A stretch of DNA of 64,000 nucleotides from Hathewaya histolytica (GTDB lineage Bacteria > Bacillota > Clostridia > Clostridiales > Clostridiaceae): the NCBI RefSeq assembly GCF_901482605.1, contig NZ_LR590481.1, forward strand, positions 2,046,001 through 2,110,000, in the 5' to 3' direction. Below, in pieces: positions 47,116 through 56,208 of the stretch (positions within the stretch are counted from its first letter, which is position 1; each line of letters opens with the position of its first letter). The notes beneath the pieces were generated by a model. The model worked only from the letters and a program-made list of their open reading frames with translations. It had not been told where the DNA came from and did not search any database. Position numbers and translations under genes: made by a program.

Positions 47116-47973
47116 TTTAATAGGATTTTCTCTTTCTAAGTGTGTTCCCTCTTTATCCTGTGATACCATTCCTTTTTTCATAAGTCCACCTAAAGCTCTC
47201 TTGAAAGCATTTTTACTACATCTAAATGTGGATTTAATTTGTTCAGGTGATGAATTATCATTAAATTTCATATGACCATCATGTAGTTTTAAATAAAGAA
47301 TTATAGCACCTTCTAGATCATTTTTTTCATCTAATCTCTTTTTTCTTGGTGTTACTTCAATCTTTCCATCTTCATAATATCTCTTTACCCTAACACTGAC
47401 TATTTCACCTGGTCTTATACCTGTGAAATTCTCTTTCTTTAAAACTACAGCTCTATATAGATTTTGAATAGCCACCATAACACTACCATTGGTTTGTTCG
47501 CCATAAGACGTTGCCATTAGCTCTTCTCCAATTTCAAAATGATTTGTATTATGAAGGTACTTATCAATATAGGTAGTTGCAGATATTCTTCCTGTCTTAT
47601 CTAGATATATGTAAAATAAATAACTTTCACCTACTGAAAGCTCATAGGCCATTTCTTTAAATGGCACCAAAATATCTCTTTCAAGTCCAAAATCTATAAA
47701 GCAACCTATCTTAGTTTGGTCTACAACCTTTAAATGAGCTATATCCCCTACTTGTGCCAAAGGTTTTTTGCATGTAGCTATAGTTCTGTCCTTTGAATCT
47801 TTATATATAAAGACTTCTATTTGGTCTTCAACCTCAAACTCTTTACCTTCTACACTACTAAAGGGAAGCAAAATCTCTTCTGATTTTACTATGTCTATAT
47901 CTTCTACTAAAAAATATCCAAAATCTCTTTTCTTTTTTACTACTAAATTATTAAATTCTCCTACTTTTATCAT
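47086..47973 (-). CDS. cvfB: CvfB/YitL-like S1-domain RNA-binding protein, likely frameshifted 3' end
   Basis: 295 residues as an uninterrupted frame. The layout is that of CvfB: tandem S1-like beta-barrels (for example AQVGDIAHLKVVDQTKIGCFIDFGLERDILVP and ELMATSYGEQTNGSVMVAI) and a C-terminal winged-helix (SPEQIKSTFRCSKNAFKRALGGLMKKG). CvfB influences virulence-gene expression in Staphylococcus by RNA binding. At codons 287-289 the sequence A AAA AAG (47113-47107) occurs in the zero frame; a -1 shift there gives a 39-residue Lys/Asn-rich tail ending at 46988, directly at the terminator. The zero frame instead ends six residues later (KVSLII). RBS AAGGAGAAT. Confidence 0.88.
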   Translation of the reverse strand: MIKVGEFNNLVVKKKRDFGYFLVEDIDIVKSEEILLPFSSVEGKEFEVEDQIEVFIYKDSKDRTIATCKKPLAQVGDIAHLKVVDQTKIGCFIDFGLERDILVPFKEMAYELSVGESYLFYIYLDKTGRISATTYIDKYLHNTNHFEIGEELMATSYGEQTNGSVMVAIQNLYRAVVLKKENFTGIRPGEIVSVRVKRYYEDGKIEVTPRKKRLDEKNDLEGAIILYLKLHDGHMKFNDNSSPEQIKSTFRCSKNAFKRALGGLMKKGMVSQDKEGTHLERENPIKEKKKVSLII

Positions 47974-48187
47974 AAAATTCTCCTTTTTCTTCCGGTATTT
48001 ATCTAATTTTAAATAAGTTTGCTAAATACTATTCTTATAATTCCATAAAAGGTAATTTAAAATACCATATATATAAACTTCTCAAAACCTTCTCTTACTA
48101 CTCTATCAATATGAAATAGTAAATGTCTGTTATCTATGAAAAGTATACCATTAAGGCTATGTTTATTCAATTTATTTTGATTTCAGC

Positions 48188-49363
48188 CTATGCTTTATTA
48201 AGTAATCTATCCTTTGTATAATCAATTCCCATGGCTCCTAAAGGTGCTGTTATTATTATAGATAAAACTGCTATAGCAAGTATTATCTCACCAGATGGAA
48301 CTCCTTTTGATAATGGAATGGCACCAATAGCAGCTTGAACTGTAGCTTTTGGTAAGTATGCTATAGAGCAAAATAATCTTTCCTTAAAGTTTAAATTAGA
48401 GCCTATTAAAGCTATATTAACTCCCACACTTCTCCCTACTAAACCTATAGCTATTATTATTATTCCTAGTATGCCAGCTTTTAATCCTACATTCACATCT
48501 ACTGCTGAGCCTATTAATACAAAGAGAAATATTTGCGCAAAGAACCATATATTCTTTAACATATTTTCTAACATAATGGCTTCCTCTTCATTTTTTTCTA
48601 GTAAACAAAAACCTAAAGTCATTATAGCTAGTAAACCTGAAACTTTAGTATAGTCTCCTAAAATTTTCAATAAGAAAGCTATAGAAAGAAGCAAACAGAG
48701 CTTTTCTAAAGAATTTAATCTATCTTTAAATTTTGTAAGAAGACAATTTAAACCAAATCCGAAAAACACCCCTAATATTATGCCACCTATTATCTCTATT
48801 GGTATGTTTAACATAACCTTTCCTATACTATCTCCAGTATTACTAAAAATCCCAATAAAGACACCAAATAATGTAATGGCAAAGATATCATCAATAGACG
48901 CACCAGAAAGTATTATAACCGGAATGTCTTTATCCATTCCGTTTCCATTCTTCTTTAATTTAAGCATAAAAGGTACTATAACAGCTGGGGATACAGCTGC
49001 CAGAATGAACCCCAACATTCCTGATTCTATATAAGAAATTTTAAGTAAAGTTTTTGAAATCATCATTACAGTTATCCCTTCAAATATACAGGGAATAAAA
49101 CTCATTTTTATAGATGTTATACCTACTTTCTTAAGTATACTTTTATTAAGACCAAGTCCAGCTCTAAGTAAAATTATTATTAAGGCCATGTTCCTAATTT
49201 CACTACTATTATTTAATATAGATGGATGAAGTATGTTAAAGCCATATGGTCCAATAATTACACCAAGTATTATCATACCTAATATTCCTGGTACTTTAAT
49301 ACTAGATAAGATTTTATTAAATATTAAACCAAAGAATAAAATAATTGCTATACTCTGTATCAT
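48188..49363 (-). CDS. Cation:proton antiporter (CPA superfamily), fluoride-riboswitch controlled
   Basis: 391 residues with about twelve membrane helices. N-terminal LFFGLIFNKILSSIKVPGILGMIILGVIIGP is typical of CPA/Kef/NhaP antiporters, as is the core pair of acidic residues in ILSGASIDDIFAITLFG. There is no C-terminal RCK or TrkA nucleotide domain. It is transcribed behind a fluoride riboswitch aptamer and overlapping terminator, so expression should rise when fluoride is present; related CPA antiporters are known fluoride-riboswitch genes, probably exporting protons or fluoride. No crcB or CLC-F gene is nearby. RBS GAGGAGGAG. Confidence 0.9.
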   Translation of the reverse strand: MIQSIAIILFFGLIFNKILSSIKVPGILGMIILGVIIGPYGFNILHPSILNNSSEIRNMALIIILLRAGLGLNKSILKKVGITSIKMSFIPCIFEGITVMMISKTLLKISYIESGMLGFILAAVSPAVIVPFMLKLKKNGNGMDKDIPVIILSGASIDDIFAITLFGVFIGIFSNTGDSIGKVMLNIPIEIIGGIILGVFFGFGLNCLLTKFKDRLNSLEKLCLLLSIAFLLKILGDYTKVSGLLAIMTLGFCLLEKNEEEAIMLENMLKNIWFFAQIFLFVLIGSAVDVNVGLKAGILGIIIIAIGLVGRSVGVNIALIGSNLNFKERLFCSIAYLPKATVQAAIGAIPLSKGVPSGEIILAIAVLSIIITAPLGAMGIDYTKDRLLNKA

Positions 49364-49389
49364 TTAATCTCCTCCTCATTCTTTACAAA

Positions 49390-49420
49390 CAAAAAACTTC
49401 TACGATTAACATCGTAGAAG
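49390..49420 (-). terminator. Terminator overlapping the 3' side of the fluoride aptamer
   Basis: CTTCTACGAT/ATCGTAGAAG stem, 4-nt loop, T6 on the minus strand. Its 5' arm uses the GCTTCTAC needed for the aptamer pseudoknot, so binding of fluoride should disrupt it. It ends 27 bases before the antiporter start codon. Confidence 0.85.
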
Positions 49421-49480
49421 CCATTAGCATAACAAGCGATTTGAAAAAATACTTTTCAGGAGAGCTTCATCTCCATATAT
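49414..49480 (-). ncRNA. Fluoride (crcB) riboswitch aptamer
   Basis: Minus strand: hairpin GGAG ATGAAGCT CTCC, then an AU-rich hairpin insertion (TGAAAA/TTTTCA), then GCTAATGGCTTCTAC. The loop GAAGC pairs perfectly with GCTTC, giving the long-range pseudoknot of the fluoride aptamer. The blocks match the GGnGATG...GCT(G/A)ATGGCnnCTAC pattern of the class. The helix near the 3' part is short, which keeps me below certainty. Confidence 0.8.
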
Positions 49481-49537
49481 TTAGCTAAAAACATTATATA
49501 ATTAATTTATCTCCATTTCAATAATATTTTATATTAA

Positions 49538-50044
49538 TTATTTATTTAAATATGCTTTTGATAGTGCCACATAATTTTTAGAAGAATTTCTTAATGAGAT
49601 AATCTCTTCTTCTGTCAGATTTCTTATTACCCTTGCTGGAGAACCAAGGCAAAGTACCCCTGAAGGTATTGTCTTTCCTTCAGTTACCACACTTCCTGCC
49701 CCTATCAAAGTATTCTCTCCTATTTCCGCTCCATTTAATATTATAGAACCCATTCCTACTAGGGTATTATCTCCAATATTACATCCATGAATAACACAGT
49801 TATGTCCAATTGTAACATTCTTCCCTATTTTAACTCCATATTCATGTGCCACATGAACTGTAGAATTTTCTTGTATATTAGTGCCTTCACCTACAGTTAT
49901 TTTATTTATATCTGCTCTAAGCACAGAATTATACCATATATTAACGTCTCTTTCTAAAATAACTTCTCCCACCAATACCACATTTTCTGCAATAAAAGTT
50001 TCATTATGAATAATAGGCTTTTCATTATTAAATTCTATTATCAC
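49538..50044 (-). CDS. Gamma-carbonic-anhydrase-like left-handed beta-helix protein
   Basis: 168 residues of hexapeptide repeats (IWYNSVLRADINKITVGEGT, NSTVHVAHEYGVKIGKNVTI, GHNCVIHGCNIGDNTLVGMG). The three zinc histidines expected for gamma-class carbonic anhydrases occur in TVHVAHEYG and GHNCVIHGC. Family members such as PaaY and YrdA bind Zn2+; only some hydrate CO2. Start GTG at 50044 with AAGGGAT upstream. It is the gene upstream of the fluoride leader, probably a separate unit. Confidence 0.9.
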   Translation of the reverse strand: MIIEFNNEKPIIHNETFIAENVVLVGEVILERDVNIWYNSVLRADINKITVGEGTNIQENSTVHVAHEYGVKIGKNVTIGHNCVIHGCNIGDNTLVGMGSIILNGAEIGENTLIGAGSVVTEGKTIPSGVLCLGSPARVIRNLTEEEIISLRNSSKNYVALSKAYLNK

Positions 50045-50244
50045 ACTAAATCCCTTCTTCCTACGATTTTAATAATATATTTAAATTATATTGTATATAT
50101 TTTATATTGTAAATCAATATCATTTAATTAAAAATACTGAAAATTAGCTCCTCAGCATATATTATGGTATTATATATAAGTACAATTTTTATTATTATTT
50201 TTATTAAAATTATTTTATTGAAATTATATATTTTATATCATATA

Positions 50245-50260
50245 ATACTATATATAGTGT
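50245..50260. promoter_or_regulatory. NrdR box 1 upstream of nrdJ
   Basis: ATACTATATATAGTGT matches the palindromic NrdR-box pattern AcaCtATATATaGtGT. Its centre lies 32 bp from that of box 2, about three helical turns, as expected for tandem NrdR boxes. Confidence 0.85.
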
Positions 50261-50276
50261 TTGATTGAAAAACAAA

Positions 50277-50292
50277 ATACTATATATAGTAT
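50277..50292. promoter_or_regulatory. NrdR box 2 upstream of nrdJ
   Basis: ATACTATATATAGTAT, a perfect palindrome, 32 bp after box 1 on the same face of the helix. Flanking bases extend the symmetry to 30 bp (50270-50299). NrdR represses ribonucleotide reductase genes when bound to dATP/ATP. The nrdR gene is outside the window. Confidence 0.85.
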
Positions 50293-50315
50293 TTTGTTTG
50301 CGTTTATAATTTATT

Positions 50316-50370
50316 AGGAGGTGAACACTAGATGTAGCTTATATTTTTAAGCTACTGATAGTATATTATG
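50316..50370 (+). promoter_or_regulatory. Hairpin-bridged ribosome binding site of nrdJ
   Basis: AGGAGG (50316-50321) lies 46 nt before the ATG at 50368. Between them is a stem-loop: GTAGCTTA/TAAGCTAC with a 6-nt loop, a 3x3 internal loop, and outer ACTA/TAGT (50327-50362). Excluding it leaves TGAAC and ATATT, an effective spacing of 10 nt. An ATG immediately after the Shine-Dalgarno (50332) is followed at once by TAG. An in-frame TAG at 50359 rules out a longer N-terminus. Confidence 0.65.
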
Positions 50371-53370
50371 CATAAAATCCATAACATTTTTAAAAGAGTC
50401 TTTACAAAAGAATTAGAAAACCGAAAAGATATTACAGTATACGATCTATTTAATTGGAAAAAAGTAAATGTAATCTTAAAGGATTATAAAACTAATAAAG
50501 TCTTAGTAGATATGAAAGATTTAGAATTTCCTATCCATTACTCACAAAATGCTTGTGATATTATAGCTTCAAAATATTTTAGAAAAGCTGGTGTAAACAC
50601 CAAGTTAGGCTGCGAAAATAGTATGAAGCAAGTAGCACATAGATTAGTAAGTTTCTGGACAGAAGCACTTATTGATGAAAAAATCATAGAGACTGAAGAA
50701 GAAAAATCTATCTATTATGATGAAATGGTTTATGCATTCTTAAATCAAATGTATGCTCCAAACTCACCTCAATGGTTTAATACAGGATTAAATTTAGCTT
50801 ATGGAATAAAGGGAAATAGCAATAATAATTTTTATTATGATGAAAAAGAAGGTAAAGCAGTTAAATCAAAAGATTTCTATACAAGAACTCAGGCATCAGC
50901 TTGCTTTATCCTATCTATAGAAGATAAATTACTTGGAAAGCATTCTATATCTGAGCAGTTTGTAACTGAAACTAAATTATTTAAAGGTGGTTCAGGTACA
51001 GGAACAAACTTCTCAACCATTAGAGCTAAAGGTGAAAGATTATCTGGCGGAGGCTTTTCTTCTGGATTAATGAGTTTTTTAAGATCCTTTGATAGAAATG
51101 CTGGGGCTATAAAATCTGGAGGAACAACTCGCCGTGCAGCAAAAATGGTAATCTTAGATGTTGATCATCCAGAGATAATGGAATTTATGACATGGAAAGC
51201 TAATGAAGAAGATAAAGTCCGTGCTCTTGGAAAAATGGGATATGATATTAGCTTTGAAGGTGAAGCATATGAAACTGTTTCAGGACAAAACGGAAATAAC
51301 TCTATAAGATTCTCCGATAAATTCATGGATAAAGTAGAAAACTTAAAGAAAGAACCTAATGCAGAGATAGAACTTTCTGGAAGAGTTGATAAAAGTATAA
51401 ATAAAAATGTTAAAGTACAAGAGTTATGGGATGCCTTTAACGAGTCCGCATGGAAATGTGCCGACCCTGCCCCTCAATTTGATGATACTTTTAATGCTTG
51501 GCATACTTGTCCTTGTGGAGAAGATGGTGTTTATAATGCTAAACATAATAGAATAAACTCAACAAACCCATGTGGTGAATATGCATTCTTAGATGATACA
51601 GCATGTAACCTAGCTTCAATAAATATTTTCAAATTCTATAACTTAAAAACTAAGAAATTTGAAATTCAAAAATACACTCATTTAGTTAGTTTATTACAAT
51701 TAGCTCTTGAAGCTTCAATTCATTGGGGACAATTCCCAACAGAAGATATTGCAAGAAAGACACATTTATTTAGAACAACTGGTCTTGGAATATCTAATAT
51801 AGCATCTTTATTCATGGTAATGGGATATTCATATGAGTCAGAAGCTGCAAGAAACCTAACAGCTAGCTTAATTGGTACATTAACTGGCCAATCATATTAT
51901 GTTTCTTCCTTAATGGCAGAAAAGTTAGGTGCCTTTGAAAAATATGACATAAATAAAGATCATATGTTGAGAGTTATAAGAAACCACTCAAGAGTTGCTG
52001 GTGCATTAGAATCAGCTTATGAAGGTCTAAACTATGAACCAATTAAAGTTAAACATAACATACTAAAAGAAATTGGATTAGATTATTTAGGAGAAGAGCT
52101 TAAAAAATCATGGCTTCGTGCTTTAGAATCTGGAGAAAAGCATGGTTATAGAAATGCTCAAGTTTCAGTTATTGCACCAACAGGAACAATATCCTTCGCC
52201 ATGGATTGTGGTGCTACATCAATTGAACCATACTTCAGTCACTTTATATACAAAAAATTATCTGGTGGCGGATATATGACTATAGTTAACCCAGTTATAG
52301 AATTATCTCTTAAAAATCTTGGTTATACTGAAGAACAAATAAATGATATTTTAGAATATATTTTAAGAAAAGAAACTGTAAATGAAGATGGATATGAATA
52401 TGAAAAAATAGTAGATGGAAAAATAGAAGGAGCTCCTCATCTAAAAGAAGAACACCTAACTATTTTTGATACTGCAAATAAATGCGGTTCAGGGGAAAGA
52501 TATATATCACCTGAAGGCCATGTTTTAATGATGTCTGCTATTACTCCATTAATATCTGGTGCTATTTCAAAAACAGTAAATCTACCTAAAAATGCTACAA
52601 TAAATGACTTTAAGAAAGTAGTTCTTCTATCATGGAAGTTAGGTGTTAAAGGTATAGCATTATATAGAGATTCTTCAAAGGCTAGCCAACCACTTAATAC
52701 TACTTTAACTGATGGAGAAAATAAAAAATTAGAAGATCTAAACTATAGTGAATTATTAGCTAAAGCTAAAGAACTTCACTACTCTAAATACTCTGAAAGG
52801 GATAAACCAGAAGGTATTAGAATGGGAACTACTCATCCTGCGCAAATAGATGATGTTAAAGTATATACTACTGTAAATAGACGTGAGGATGGGGAGATCT
52901 GCGAAATCTATATAACTACAGATAGAGAAGGTACTATTATTACAGGACTTTTAAATTCTCTTTCTAAGTCAATTTCAGTTATGCTACAATACCATGTACC
53001 ACCAAAAGATATAGCTAAGATGTTAAGAGGCCAAAAATATGAACCATATGGTTTTGTTCAAAAGCACCCTTACATCAAATATGTAACTTCTATTTCAGAC
53101 TTAATAAGTAAAGTTATAGATATTGAAAATGGGGATTTTAGTCGTTGCCAAGTTAAACCTGACAGTTACGATCTTCCTTATAATGCTATAAATAATGCTA
53201 ATGATATAATCGCTCCTACTAATTCAGAAAACACCACTACAAGTAAAGATGAAATAGATGGTGAAAGATTGTATACAGAGGTTTGTTCTAATTGTGCTAG
53301 TACTAGAATGGTTAGAAATGGTACTTGTAAAGTATGCCTAGACTGTGGTACTACTACTGGATGTAGCTAA
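50368..53370 (+). CDS. nrdJ: Adenosylcobalamin-dependent ribonucleotide reductase (class II)
   Basis: 1000 residues. Class II NrdJ converts ribonucleotides to deoxyribonucleotides under aerobic or anaerobic conditions with vitamin B12. Seen: SACFILSIEDKLLG (first redox cysteine region), the active-site segment NPCGEYAFLDDTACNLAS (Cys-Gly-Glu), IAPTGTISFAMDCGATS, and a C-terminal tail with Cys pairs (CSNCASTRMVRNGTCKVCLDC) that is a zinc-binding and thioredoxin-accessible end. Upstream are two NrdR boxes. The start is unusual: see the adjacent RBS entry. A bidirectional terminator follows. Confidence 0.96.
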   Translation: MHKIHNIFKRVFTKELENRKDITVYDLFNWKKVNVILKDYKTNKVLVDMKDLEFPIHYSQNACDIIASKYFRKAGVNTKLGCENSMKQVAHRLVSFWTEALIDEKIIETEEEKSIYYDEMVYAFLNQMYAPNSPQWFNTGLNLAYGIKGNSNNNFYYDEKEGKAVKSKDFYTRTQASACFILSIEDKLLGKHSISEQFVTETKLFKGGSGTGTNFSTIRAKGERLSGGGFSSGLMSFLRSFDRNAGAIKSGGTTRRAAKMVILDVDHPEIMEFMTWKANEEDKVRALGKMGYDISFEGEAYETVSGQNGNNSIRFSDKFMDKVENLKKEPNAEIELSGRVDKSINKNVKVQELWDAFNESAWKCADPAPQFDDTFNAWHTCPCGEDGVYNAKHNRINSTNPCGEYAFLDDTACNLASINIFKFYNLKTKKFEIQKYTHLVSLLQLALEASIHWGQFPTEDIARKTHLFRTTGLGISNIASLFMVMGYSYESEAARNLTASLIGTLTGQSYYVSSLMAEKLGAFEKYDINKDHMLRVIRNHSRVAGALESAYEGLNYEPIKVKHNILKEIGLDYLGEELKKSWLRALESGEKHGYRNAQVSVIAPTGTISFAMDCGATSIEPYFSHFIYKKLSGGGYMTIVNPVIELSLKNLGYTEEQINDILEYILRKETVNEDGYEYEKIVDGKIEGAPHLKEEHLTIFDTANKCGSGERYISPEGHVLMMSAITPLISGAISKTVNLPKNATINDFKKVVLLSWKLGVKGIALYRDSSKASQPLNTTLTDGENKKLEDLNYSELLAKAKELHYSKYSERDKPEGIRMGTTHPAQIDDVKVYTTVNRREDGEICEIYITTDREGTIITGLLNSLSKSISVMLQYHVPPKDIAKMLRGQKYEPYGFVQKHPYIKYVTSISDLISKVIDIENGDFSRCQVKPDSYDLPYNAINNANDIIAPTNSENTTTSKDEIDGERLYTEVCSNCASTRMVRNGTCKVCLDCGTTTGCS

Positions 53371-53391
53371 AATTTATAATTTTATTAATAT

Positions 53392-53425
53392 AAAAGCTCT
53401 ACCGTATATCTGCGGTAGAGCTTTT
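53392..53425. terminator. Bidirectional terminator between nrdJ and the methyltransferase gene
   Basis: A perfect 13-bp stem AAAAGCTCTACCG and complement around an 8-nt loop between convergent genes. Confidence 0.9.
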
Positions 53426-53432
53426 ATCACTA

Positions 53433-54512
53433 TTATTTCCTTGGAATCCTATAATTGCTTCCGTAAATCCTAGCACCATCAATTAAAGCCTGTATATTTT
53501 CTTTCTTTGTACCTATAGGAATTTGACATCCTGTACTTAAAATATATCCATTAGGATTGTCCCATCCTTTTTCTATACAAGTACTACATTCTTTATATAT
53601 ATCTTCAATAGAACCCATTTTTACAGTTTCTACTGGTCTAACATTTCCAACTAAGCAAACTCTGTCCCCTACTAGTTTTTTTGCTTCACTTAAATCTTCA
53701 ACATTATCTATACTTAGTGTTGAAATACCAAGTTCCACCATGTCTTCCCATATATCTTTACTCTTACCACAAATGTGTAATAATGCTCCTGCACCTCTCC
53801 AATAGGCAACCCTATCTATGCACTTCTTTAAATATGGCTTAGCAAATTCTCTAAATTGCTTAGAGCTAATCATACTACAAGATGCAACAGGATCTGAAAA
53901 GCCTACTCCATACCCAAGTTCACAAGCAGCATCAATAAATAGTAAATTACTCTCTGTAACTATTTCCAATAATTCATGTACTTTTTCAGGACATTTTCTA
54001 ATATCCTTCATTAAATTTTCAGCCCCGCGGATGGCAGATGCAACACTTATAGGTCCTGCTATATCTGTTGAAACACCTACTTCATGCCCTACTTCTTTAT
54101 CTATCATCTGAAGAGCCTTCAAAATAAGAGGTAACCTACCGTCTTTATGAGGGTTTGCTGGCTTAAGCCTATGTAATTCATCATAGGATTTTAGAAGAGG
54201 TTCCTTTACATAAGACATACTTTTCTCTGGATATACAAGTTCTGTTCCCATAGCCTCAGCAACCCCTCTTAATCCTGTACCTATTCCTGCTCCATCAGCC
54301 TTAAATGCTTTATATACCTCTATCTCTACCTTAGCCATTAATTCTGCAGAATGATTATGTTCTCTTGGCCATATTCCAAATAAAGGTGCGCATGTTTCGC
54401 CCATAATAGGAGAACAAGGAATTCTGTCTACTTCTTCTCCCCTGGCAAAAGCCTTCATTCTTTCCTTTGAAGTCATTTCATCACATTTTATTTCCCTAAA
54501 CATATATAACAT
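53433..54512 (-). CDS. UroD/MtaA-type (corrinoid) methyltransferase family protein
   Basis: 359 residues, UROD fold of the MtaA/CmuA/MtbA branch rather than true uroporphyrinogen decarboxylase. The zinc-binding HxC...C is present as LLHICGKSKDIW and STGCQIP. Such proteins transfer methyl groups between a corrinoid protein and a thiol (coenzyme M in methanogens, homocysteine or other acceptors in bacteria). No corrinoid protein or MttB-like partner is adjacent, so the substrate is open. The start is uncertain: ATG 54512 lies 3 nt after AGAGGGGAA; ATG 54503 has a more normal distance. Confidence 0.85.
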   Translation of the reverse strand: MLYMFREIKCDEMTSKERMKAFARGEEVDRIPCSPIMGETCAPLFGIWPREHNHSAELMAKVEIEVYKAFKADGAGIGTGLRGVAEAMGTELVYPEKSMSYVKEPLLKSYDELHRLKPANPHKDGRLPLILKALQMIDKEVGHEVGVSTDIAGPISVASAIRGAENLMKDIRKCPEKVHELLEIVTESNLLFIDAACELGYGVGFSDPVASCSMISSKQFREFAKPYLKKCIDRVAYWRGAGALLHICGKSKDIWEDMVELGISTLSIDNVEDLSEAKKLVGDRVCLVGNVRPVETVKMGSIEDIYKECSTCIEKGWDNPNGYILSTGCQIPIGTKKENIQALIDGARIYGSNYRIPRK

Positions 54513-54553
54513 TTCCCCTCTAGTAAAATTCTAGGGATTTTTCATAATGATTA

Positions 54554-54577
54554 TATAGGATTTTATAGTATCCTATA
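54554..54577. repeat. Inverted repeat upstream of the methyltransferase gene
   Basis: TATAGGAT/ATCCTATA with an 8-nt spacer, 42 bases upstream of the gene start; a further partial copy of the motif follows. A possible operator. Confidence 0.4.
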
Positions 54578-54718
54578 CCATATATCCCCTTATCCGATTC
54601 TATACTATTGAGGATTTTTAGTCTAATAAAAAAAAACTATAGGCATTATATTCGTTATTTATATTTTAAATAGTGAATACTTTAAGTATTTTATTCCTAT
54701 TTAATTATTAATTTTATA

Positions 54719-55087
54719 TTATTTATCATTTTTATTTGTGTTTTTTACTCTATTAGGCTTAGCTTTTGGTCTAATTACATCTTTTTTTCTATTTTTATTC
54801 TGTTCATAGGTTTTACCTTTGCTTTCAACAGCATTAAATAATCCTGATGTATCTAAAAACCATAAGAAAAATATTACATAAATTGTAGGTAAAATATATC
54901 TTCCCAATATACTCTTACCTGAAACTCCAAAATATGATGTTAGGACAACTATTAGAATGGTAATACTAAGAATTATCCATTTATTCACTTTTACTTTTGA
55001 AAAAACAAATTCTCTTAAAAAAGCAAAAATAACAAAACCAATTGCAGCAAATAATAATGTAGACAATAACGCCATTAAAATTCTCAT
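54719..55087 (-). CDS. Small membrane protein, unknown function
   Basis: 122 residues with three to four membrane helices (about 2-24, 36-54, 62-82) and a highly basic C-terminal tail (Lys/Asn/Arg-rich, residues 90-122). No family recognised. It is a real gene judging by a strong RBS (AAGGAGGA, 9 nt before ATG) and its hydrophobic/basic organisation. Confidence 0.6.
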   Translation of the reverse strand: MRILMALLSTLLFAAIGFVIFAFLREFVFSKVKVNKWIILSITILIVVLTSYFGVSGKSILGRYILPTIYVIFFLWFLDTSGLFNAVESKGKTYEQNKNRKKDVIRPKAKPNRVKNTNKNDK

Positions 55088-55348
55088 TTACGTCTTCCTC
55101 CTTAAAAAATATATACCAATATTATTATTGAATATTTTGGAGATATTATCAAGTTTATTTTTAAATCTGAAAATTCTTAATTTGTTGGATATGTAAAAAA
55201 TATATGTTAAAATTTTTTTGGGTAGTATCTTATCTGAAAGAACTGCACCGTTTGTTTATTGTTAGTGTTTATATTTTAGTGCTTATATCCTTCTATAGGA
55301 ATAAGACAACTTACGGAACCAGTATATTTAAGACTGGTGGTGATAATA

Positions 55349-56203
55349 TTGTTTAATAATATTGGTTTTATTGGAGCAGGAAAGGTTGGTTGTAACCTTG
55401 CAAAGTATTTTATGAAAAAAGGTATAACAGTTAGTGGCTTTTTTTGCAATTCTCTAAAATCAGAAGAATTTGTACATAAACATTTAACCTTACACACTTT
55501 CGATTCCATGGATTCTTTATTAGAAAGTAGTGATTTAATATTCATAACTACTCCTGATGATGAAATAAAAAATGTATGGAATTCTCTAAAACTCTGTAAT
55601 AACTTAAAGAATAAATTCCTTGCTCATGCAAGTGGTTCCTTGAGTTCTGATGTATTTACAGACATAAACAAATTTGGTGCATATGGATTTTCAATCCACC
55701 CAATGTGGCCCTTTTCAGATAAACATACCTCATATATAGGCTTAGAAGATGCCTATTTTTCCATAGAAGGATTTAACGAAAAAATTAGTATTGTAAAAGA
55801 TTTTATAAATTTTCTAGGTAACAATTCCTTTATAATTTCTAAAGATGATAAATATTTATATCATTTAGCCAATGTAACTGTGTCTAATTTAGTTTTATCT
55901 ATATTAAATCTAGGTACAAATTATCTAGAGCTTTGTGGGGTTGAAGAAAATCAAGCCTTAAATGCTTTAATGCCCTTAATGCTTAACAACGTACAAAATA
56001 TACAGAATAAAGGCTTTATATCGTCTCTCACAGGTCCCATTGAAAGAGATGATATAGGTACTATAATTCATCATTTAGATGCAATTCCTAAAGAGCATAG
56101 GGAACTTTATAAAATTTTATCTTTAAATTTATTAAAACTTTCAAAAGAAAAAAATAAAAAAAGGGATTATAGTAAATTAGAAAAAATCCTTATGGAGGTA
56201 TAA
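55349..56203 (+). CDS. Rossmann/DUF2520 protein, putative ketopantoate reductase (PanG-like)
   Basis: 284 residues from the preferred TTG start at 55349 (GGTGGTGAT upstream); GTG codons at 55337 and 55340 are in frame but give an untypical N-terminus. NAD(P)-binding motif [16 protein letters not shown], substrate-side [10 protein letters not shown], and a C-terminal helical DUF2520 domain ([27 protein letters not shown]). It is immediately upstream of panB (5-base gap) and panC-panD. An unrelated PanE is absent here. From the position and fold I infer ketopantoate reductase, as proposed for PanG proteins of this type. Confidence 0.8.
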   Translation: MFNNIGFIGAGKVGCNLAKYFMKKGITVSGFFCNSLKSEEFVHKHLTLHTFDSMDSLLESSDLIFITTPDDEIKNVWNSLKLCNNLKNKFLAHASGSLSSDVFTDINKFGAYGFSIHPMWPFSDKHTSYIGLEDAYFSIEGFNEKISIVKDFINFLGNNSFIISKDDKYLYHLANVTVSNLVLSILNLGTNYLELCGVEENQALNALMPLMLNNVQNIQNKGFISSLTGPIERDDIGTIIHHLDAIPKEHRELYKILSLNLLKLSKEKNKKRDYSKLEKILMEV

Positions 56204-56208
56204 TTAAA

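Noticed and set aside
53433-54512. Haem-pathway uroporphyrinogen decarboxylase (hemE)
   Set aside because: The HxC...C zinc motif and absence of other hem genes favour a MtaA/CmuA-type methyltransferase.
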